The notes beneath the pieces are model-generated. The model did not search any database. It saw nothing but the letters and a program-made list of their open reading frames with translations, and was not told where the DNA came from. Shown in pieces: positions 45,901 through 54,900 of a stretch of 64,000 bases of DNA (position 1 is its first letter; every line of letters starts with the position of its first letter). The position numbers and the translations under genes were made by a program. The DNA is taken from the NCBI GenBank assembly GCA_943736015.1, contig OX031066.1, positions 8,684,245-8,748,244 of the forward strand, in the 5' to 3' direction. This DNA is from Tridacna crocea (lineage: Eukaryota; Mollusca; Bivalvia; Cardiida; Cardiidae).

Positions 45901-48900
45901 TTGGTACCCGTATGTGATGGTCCTGTTCAGCGCTACTTTCATCTGTCTGCACCTGCTCTTCATAGCATTTCTGCCATATCACGGGGAGAACTCACTTATT
46001 AATGAGCCGTGCCTTGTAAAAAAGGGGACTTAATGCATCTGCAAAGACTAGCGATCCATGTCAACCTACCCAGTCTGCTCTGGCTGACATCGGTATAGAC
46101 CTTTACTCTTGGTCAATGTTCCTCATGTGACGGACCATTTCACCTCGAGATTCAATGGGTTGTTTGATGTTATAGATTGCATAATTTTGTAATGATTGAT
46201 TTGAAATCATGCATCACAGAGATGCATTGAATGCCCTTTTCCAGAGCATGGCTCTACTATGGCTTGCAACACGCGAAAAGGGTCATTCGGACATTTGCGT
46301 AAGTGTCGTTCCGGATCAACCTGTGCAATCTGGGCAGACTGATCCGAATCGATACTTTCCGTTTCTATGTAATTTTCTGTTTCACGAAAGTCTACCGTAG
46401 GGTAAAAGCTAATGTAGTCGTAGAGGTCCGTCTCGGATTAGCCTGCGCGAACTGCGCAGGCTGATCCGAGACGACACTTTACGCAAATGTCCGAATTCCC
46501 CTTTTCGCGTGTTGGAAGCCATATTATTTCGTCTGAACTTGGCAGGGGTTCTACATTGCATCTCATAAGGACATTCCAAGGAGACGAACGTTTCTTCTTT
46601 TTTTCCACAATGATTTCAAAATGATTGCACCTTGCATTTCTTTAAAAAGCGATTGTTTTATAAAGGACCAAGACTAGGTTTGTGTTTTGTGTTTGGCGGA
46701 GACATAATGGGTTTTCCTTTTTCCATTTCTGGATTAAGACACAGATTAATAATTGGTTGTATGATATAAATCATGATAGTATCCTAGGGGTGACCTTAAA
46801 AGCTAGATGAAATAATGAAACAGACGTTTTCTCTTAGGCATGAAAAAAATACGGATACTTACATTTCAATAACGCTTTCCATTCTTTTTATACACATAAA
46901 AAAGTTGATATGTTTCGGATATATTTCTCTGCTTTAACCCTGAGGATATCACATTAGTTCATTGAAAAAAGAAATAGGTAAAATCCCAAATACTGCGATT
47001 TTAAAGTCCTAATCGACTAAAAGATTTCTTTGTACGGGTAGTGTAGATCAAAGATCTGCCTGCACATTCTTTTCAGTCTGATGTTGATCTACACTAACTG
47101 CAAAAGCAACAAAAACTAGAGCCAGTGCTTTAAAGCTTTAAACGGACATCCTTTACCTCAATTGGAAGTCTTCTTTTCCAGATTAAGACAGATTAAAATG
47201 GACCAAAGAAAGCTCAATGAAAACCAGACCACACTTATTGATATGGCAAAGGTAGCTGTATGTTTTTGTCAAATATGCTTGTTGACCTTGTTTGTTTCAT
47301 GTGTGTTTTATACTATGTGTTTGTGTCTTTCTATATCCCATCTGTCTCTGCCTTTCCCAGCATAATTCTTGCTTTCTACAAGCTAATACCGTGTGTTATC
47401 TTAAAATGACCTGTTTGTTTTCTCTGCGTTCTTGCTGTCTGTACCTTTCCCATACCTCTTTTGGCTTTCATGCAGTTGATACCATGTGTGGTGTTTAAAC
47501 CGTTTGTTCGTATGTTTCTAAATTCCCTCCTCCTCACTCGGTAGAATTTAGACTTTCTCCGATCTGGTGCTAGTTTAACAATGATTATATTTCTCTATAT
47601 TTATACATCTCTTGAGCGAAACATTAGTGAAAGGTGTAGTTTTTCTTTTAAAAAAGTGAACAAATCCATTCAAACTCGTCAACACCGTCTAGTAGGGAAA
47701 GATAGGAATAATTAATTATCAGGCTGTGTATTCTAAGTGTTATATTACCTTTGAAATAAACAAGGTTCGATCTTATCACAAAAGAAACCCTGCTAGGATT
47801 GACAATTGAATTGTGGATGTTGGAAAATATTAAAGAAATTTAGGCGTTTTTAGAAATTTCAATATCTGACAAAATCCTGATCCTAGGCACTGTTTTCCAA
47901 AGTAATACAACTTCAGAAATAAGGAGACATTGGACTAACGGAAACAATTCGTTTTCCCCAGGCAATCAACTGTTTCTCTTACTGAAGTACTGTTTCTCTA
48001 AAATAAGAATAAAAGAACAGAACATATCTGTATGTACTATTTCCATTTTCTTTTTTTCTTTATTTTTTGTTTCTTAGACATTAGACTTGCTAAATCAACT
48101 CATCATTTATAAGCAATATAAATGTCTTTGACCGCAGTATTGTTTCTTTGAAATACAAATGTAAGTGAAAGGAAAGCAAGAAGCACCTCTACATGTTATT
48201 TCAATATTTCACTAGCTAGAATGAGATTAAAAGTGAGCTCCTATAGCTACGCTGAAATTGTTTGTCTATTGTCCTAGTTGACGAGGATAATGTCAAAGTG
48301 TCTACTGCAAATTTATTCAAGAGGTACATGTACATGTAGCGAGTGCATATAGAAATGCCGTTCTCAAATCGATACCATTATCTTATTTGTGTTCGTGTTT
48401 TCGCCTCATCCATCATTTTGTCTGTCTTCTACCTTTCTTAATGTCTTTTTTGGAATATCAGATATGATTAAATGGGATAAAACTTGGCACTTATTTTTAA
48501 CGACTCCCGGCATATTTCGTGAATATTTTCAGAGTAAACAACCGTGTCGGAAAATGACGAATGATGTTGGATATTCAACTCAAAGTATATCGCCGATTTG
48601 ATTCCTCCCCAGATACATTAATTCATTTTTATCACACAGTCCCATGTTGTAGCTACAATGACGAAAAGACTCTTGAAAACATTGTGGACAAAGGAGAAAA
48701 AGCTGATAATCAGCATTTTCTCCCTTTCCCATATTGTTTTTACGATGTCAAAGACAAATTCCCATATTTCAGAAATATTTGATCTGCAGCTGCATGTGCT
48801 TTTAATTTGGACAAGTGCATTTTTTTTCCGTTTAGTGAAGAATTAACTTGTTTTCTTATCTGTCCTCTTTTCTTGTTTTGGCTCTGTCATTATGGCGTAT

Positions 48901-51900
48901 ATATTTTGCTACCATTGTAAATTATCATGTATAGCAAATCATTGTACCCTTAGCTCCCTCAGTCAATTCAATCTACTCCTCTGGTATATTATGTGACATG
49001 TGTCACATTTATTGTTCCATGCAGTCTGAGCTTATTTACTTTGCAAGCTAAAGTACCTTAGACTGATACAGTGGTCTTTCATTATACTTACAAACTCGCC
49101 TATCTGACTCTTAATCAAACTCTTGAGATAATAATTATAACCATTAAGTTGGCGGCTAGGTTTTTGATATTTGTTTTTTTCCTCAGAAAGGCTAAAACAA
49201 GCTATTCTCATCTTGATCATAAGATATTGAATGAATGAATGAACTGATGCAAAAAGCAATTAAAGTGTATAACATACTGTTTGCGTAGCGTGTATACATA
49301 CAGACAACAATGTTCCCTCCTTTTTCAGGTGTCGAAAGTAGAATCGTATTCTTGGTCTTATTTGAGTTAAACGTATTCTTTTGAATTTAATATGATATCT
49401 GACTTTTCTTATTTGATTTCTTCTTTCTACTTCTGCGTCCTCCTTTCCTTTTAGACTTTTGGAGTTACCGGTTTGTATAATGGGAACAGGCTTTACATCT
49501 CAAAACCTATACCTGAATACCAGCAGGTTTGGCTTCATAGTATCTATTAACAAACATATATATCATCTCTGTGCCATATATATATATACTAACCCGCTGT
49601 TAATCATGTAGTTTTACTTGGACGTTGTTTGCTTGCAGTACAGTGCTGAGTAGAGTAGAATTTTCAGACAATGATGGTTTTAGTTGCGTGATATAGTTCT
49701 GCTGCATTAAAAGAGAAGCAAGATAAAAGTCTTTCTTTGAATAGTCTCTAATCAGTAACAATTCTCACCAACTACCGTAAATGCTTTTTTGCCTCTGCTC
49801 TTAATTCGTTCTGTTTATAGGCATCTAGATGACTAATCATTGAATTTGAATTATTAAACTTACATTCAGAACAATTAATGAATATATACCTTGATTACCT
49901 TAATATCTCTTCAAGTCGTGTTTTCAACTTTACCTTTCTAAGGTATTATGTATTTCTGTAATAGCTTTAGAATTCATGTTGTCAGTTTAGTGCTTAGGTT
50001 TCTCTTCGAAGGCATTTTTGTAACTAATTGCCACTAGGTTACCAGTAAAATTTTATTGTATTTATTTCATAAACCATTAATCCACAATGCTCAATACAGG
50101 TAATTTTATATCCCCCATCCCCACCCCCCACACAAAAAAATGAACAATTATTGAGCACAATAAATCATTCATTTCATCAAAGATATTTTTTTTTGTCTGA
50201 CAGGACTTTTTGCCAAATCGTTATTCAAACTAATTAGAGATAACTGTTTTTCTATCTGTAGTATCCTTTACAATAGTATAGCGTGTTTTTGAACTCAATG
50301 ATTAGCCATTAAAATCGATCTTTGGGTTTTTTGCTCATCTAAAGGCACGTGGAAAGTTACATCAATGTCGCTGTCAAGATAATGGGATGCTTGTAATCAG
50401 TTTGCACGTTTGAAAAACCAATGGAAAACAGGGATCTTCACGCCTTTTAGCCATGCTCTATGAAAAGGGGGATTAATGAAACTGCGAAAAGTATCGACCC
50501 AGGTCAGCCTGACCTGTGCCAAATCTTTACGCTATCGGTCAAGTTCATGTATGTCAAAGGGCCTCAGGATTAAATCGGATGTTAAAAAGGGAAGTTATTA
50601 TGAATAGATAAGTAATTCGTGTCTTGCTTGGTACCATGGATCACAGAGATTTCGCCTTTATTTTAGCAAAGAATAACCGAAGAAGGTGGTAAGTGGTATC
50701 AATAAATATCGATCGATGGTTTTCCTAGAATACCAGAATCAGACATCCTTTCAGGTGTTCTATCAGCCATACAAACATAAATATGTCCTCGACGTGCATC
50801 TGTTTCATATTTGATGTCATTTATTTCTAATACCTCTCTCTGCTTTCCTTTGTCTATTTCCTTTTATTTTGTCGTCTGGCTATGTATCAAGTGTAATTTT
50901 GTTTTCTGCAGTATATCATTTTGACTATTTTTAATAATTTTCACTCTGTTAAATAAACCAAGTAATATATGGGTTTATCTTTTAACTACCCAAATATCCA
51001 TGCAATATCACCCATGATATATATATATATATTTTTATATACCACGGTTATTTTTAGAACAATGATATACCATGGATATTTATAGAACAGCACATGCCAG
51101 AACTACTTTCGACCTAAAACATGACCTCTTGTTGGCATTTTGTCAATACACAAATCCATGCAAGGAAACAGTCACAGATCTATGCAAGACAACAGTCGCT
51201 ATACAAAAAATCTATAGAATAAAAACAGAACTTTTGCTGTCTTTATTTAAATTAAACAAATACAGAATATGTCACTCTGCAGATCTGGTGTAGTTGTGTA
51301 GGCAGATAAATTGCTGACAGTCTTCAATAACTCCATGCCTTATTTCAGTTATAATTTTGAGTTGTCTTGCACTGAAATTAGAAAAATTATAAATTGAATG
51401 CCTAATTATGAGAAAGAAAATCAGCAAAGTAACCCTTTACATCATAATTATGTCTTTTTCAGAGTAAGCATACTTTTTCAGTATAAAACATTGCAGTAAT
51501 GGAAAATTGTCTTGCTATGAGCACATTTTCTTGATTTTCTGAATGAAGATTTACAGAATAGCACAGTGACTATGAGAGTGGCAAATCTACTCGAGGGGAA
51601 GAGTTTCCTTGATAATGTTGGCATATTTGATTTTCTTTCTCATACATACTTCAAAACAATATATCCCTTTAGCGCACAATTCCAAATTATCCACCATAGG
51701 GAAGAAAGGTTTTTAAACAGTACAAGGAGGAGGATGAAAAAATTTTGTTATGCACATTTTATCCATTTCCCACATTGTTTTCAATATGAGAAAAAATACG
51801 TAATGTACATGTAACTCTTGACAAAAATTATACAACAGTCCAAATTGAAATCATTTGCAGATGACGAATTTAACTTGCATCTTGAAATTAGTTTTGAAAC

Positions 51901-54900
51901 GAGTAGAAAATATTGTGGAAACCGGAAAAAATATGGTCAGATATTTTGGCAAACACAGGCAGCTGTGTCAGCTACCTTTCACTGGCTTTCAGGTCTTGAA
52001 AATCACTGTCCTCCACCCAGTAATAGCGTGTCTCAAATCTCCACAGCCCAATCTCAGCTTTCAAATTAATTCGCATTTGCAAATGAAGCAAGAGCCCATG
52101 AAAATCCAGTGTGTGAAGCCCAAGTAACTCGACCCGCCATACAAGAAACAGCTGCATATTCCAAACTTGAATAACTCCACTAGGAATAGTAGTTTGACAA
52201 TTCCAATGTTCTACGGAACCGTATTAAACGTCGGCACATTAAATGTTTATCCATATCAGAATCTATCTGATCAATAGAATTGTCAAAAACTCCATGTACT
52301 TTTCTCCTCTCCTACGTTTAAATTTCAATGATTTGCACTACACGACCGTTTGAAAGTACACAAACAGTTTGCCGGTTACCCGTGACATATTTTTTTAGGC
52401 GACGGCTTATCCAACGTATTTCTAGTCAAATGCACACTTGATTTCTGTTACAATATTGAAAAAAATTCAATTTCTGTAGGTTTGGTTTTTTGAAAACGTT
52501 TGATTGAGTACAAAAACGAATAAACATCTTGAACGTCTTTCTTTGTGCAGGCTTTATACGTCTATGAGTAAGTTGTTTGTATATTAGATTAAAAGCGCGT
52601 GCTGTGTCATTAGCTAATTTGCATATAGTGATAAATCCGTGTTTTTTCTGTTGAATAATAAACAGGAATAACAAAAACCGACCAATCAGACGTTGAAAGA
52701 TAAATAGAATACGTACCTAGTGTTGTAGAATATCAAAAATATCTAACTCGGTTGTGAGAAATGATTATTGTCTCGCCAAGGCTCGACAATTATCAATTCT
52801 CCCAACCTCGTTAGATATTTTTGATATTCTACAACACTAGGTACGTATTCTTTATTTATTTAGCCTAAGCATGGCAAATTATTAGCCAGTGTAGGTGCCA
52901 GATAAGATGCATGTTCTTCGGTTCGTAAACTTGCTTTGAAGTGAAGGTTAAAGCACTATTGAGCTAACATTTTCCTGTATTAAATCTTCAAAACTATTCT
53001 CCGATTTCGCACAGCATGATCACTTTTGATCTACGTATTTCCTCACTTCCGTGCTTTGTATTTTGAAACCATTATTATTATTATTATTCAGATATGCTGA
53101 AAATTTTAAAGTAAGAAACTGCTCAGTAGGTACCTATGTGAATTTTCTTTAAGGATGTTCTGAGGCAAAAAAACATCAATAGAATCAAGTATTTTGGATT
53201 CTTCTAAAACATTTCTGAATAAATACAATGTCAACTGCCCAGAACAAGTCCACATGATCTTAAAATCAGTTATATCTCTGGTCCAAACATGAATACGGAA
53301 TATAAGTCAAGTATTTCTTGCAACTGAACTTGAGAAAAAAAGGTCAATGTATTTCTCCAGAAATCTATGTGTTATATTTTGTATCCCTCTTTATAGTGTC
53401 ATTCACCGTAATACCTTTTGATGCATTTAAATAAAAGATGAGAAAAAACCCTTCGTTTGTCTTATTCTATTTTGGCCATGAACGATGTTTTTGATGATGT
53501 CAGCTGAATCTGAGGGATTCGGCAATATTTTGAGTTCATTCCTGAAAGTTTAAAACAGTTTCCTGCTGTATTTATGGCGAAAAGATAATTGAGCCTTTCC
53601 GCCTTTGCTTATCATTACGCTTTATTCATCTATGATATTTGATTATTATAGACTAAAGGACTGATAGATGACCCCGCACAACGTAACCCTTAACCTGCTA
53701 CATGTAAATGAAGGAAACGAGATTTTAAAACATAGCAATAATAGAAATTGTGCTAATTCAAAGGCATTTTGAAGAGAAGATATCTTAACGTCGGACAATG
53801 TTGATTCAAGATCAGGCTGCACATTCTCTGCAGTCTGACCTTGATCTACAGTCTTCTAAAGGTCTTTGAGTCGCACTTGGCAGCCTAATGGTTAATTGGT
53901 ATCTGGATTCTAAAATGTTTGAATTACCTCTTGCGGAGTGGAGCAGTGTGTCAATACACGTAATGGTATAAAGGATGTTTCATTTGTCCAGTAGACATTT
54001 TAATTTAAGCTATATGTGTCTTAAAATCTGTTTCTTTTTTAACCCGTAGATGAGTTAGAAGAATCGAAAAGGATTATTTACAAATGCAAAAGAAATGGAA
54101 TAAAAGTATACAGTCAAGTAATATCAGTGCACCGTAAAAAAAAGATGTTCCATGCAGCACAGCCTCCAATCGATTTGTCCATAGACTGTTGCTGTTCGCA
54201 AAGCGTTATTTCTTATGTGTAATGAACTAGAAAACCTCTTACGTATACAGTGGACACATTTTTGTGGTTGCATAAATAACCAATTAAAGCTGTACTGTTG
54301 TGCTGTAGTGTATTTAGTTTCGTTTGTAGTTAGATTATGCGAAAGACTCATGTTAAGCAAATTTTGGTTCTTTGAAAAGTCCCAAGAACTTCATTTAAAA
54401 GCTTTTTTCTTCATACCGATCTGTTTCTGCCTTATCATTCAGCTGCGGTGATTCAAAGGATATATCTGAAATATATTGAAATTTGTTGGATAACGCTTCC
54501 TGTATTATATAAAAAGACGGACGGAGAAATAACAGTTAAACCAACAGATTTGTTCTAAGACATAACGATAGACCAATACAATCATAAAATCTTACTTTAA
54601 ATTTGTCTCCATAATCTATTACTCTCGATAATTATGAAACCAGGGAAATAGCAATTATGATGCTAAGCTAAGTGAACTGTAGAAAATGTCATGTTTTAAA
54701 AGATACTATAGCGGCAAAAAAAAATCTGGTTGTAAAATACATTTAAATTCAGATCATACTTTTTAAAGGTATGGGAATTATTGTGAAGATGGCTATCTAT
54801 TACTGTACGGTCGGTCAAAGTATTTATTAGAAGCACATGTATCGTGCATTTTTGGCCTGTAATGGCCCCTCATATGAGATGCTACATTTTCAATGGTGAC

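Larger units (their letters stand above)
45403..47181 (+). other. Module 2 intron (1.8 kb), nearly all repeats
   Basis: Holds a diverged TTAA MITE (45541-45755), a family C MITE (46004-46254), a family B MITE (46260-46528) and a TGTAGATCA palindrome (47030-47110). Confidence 0.75.
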
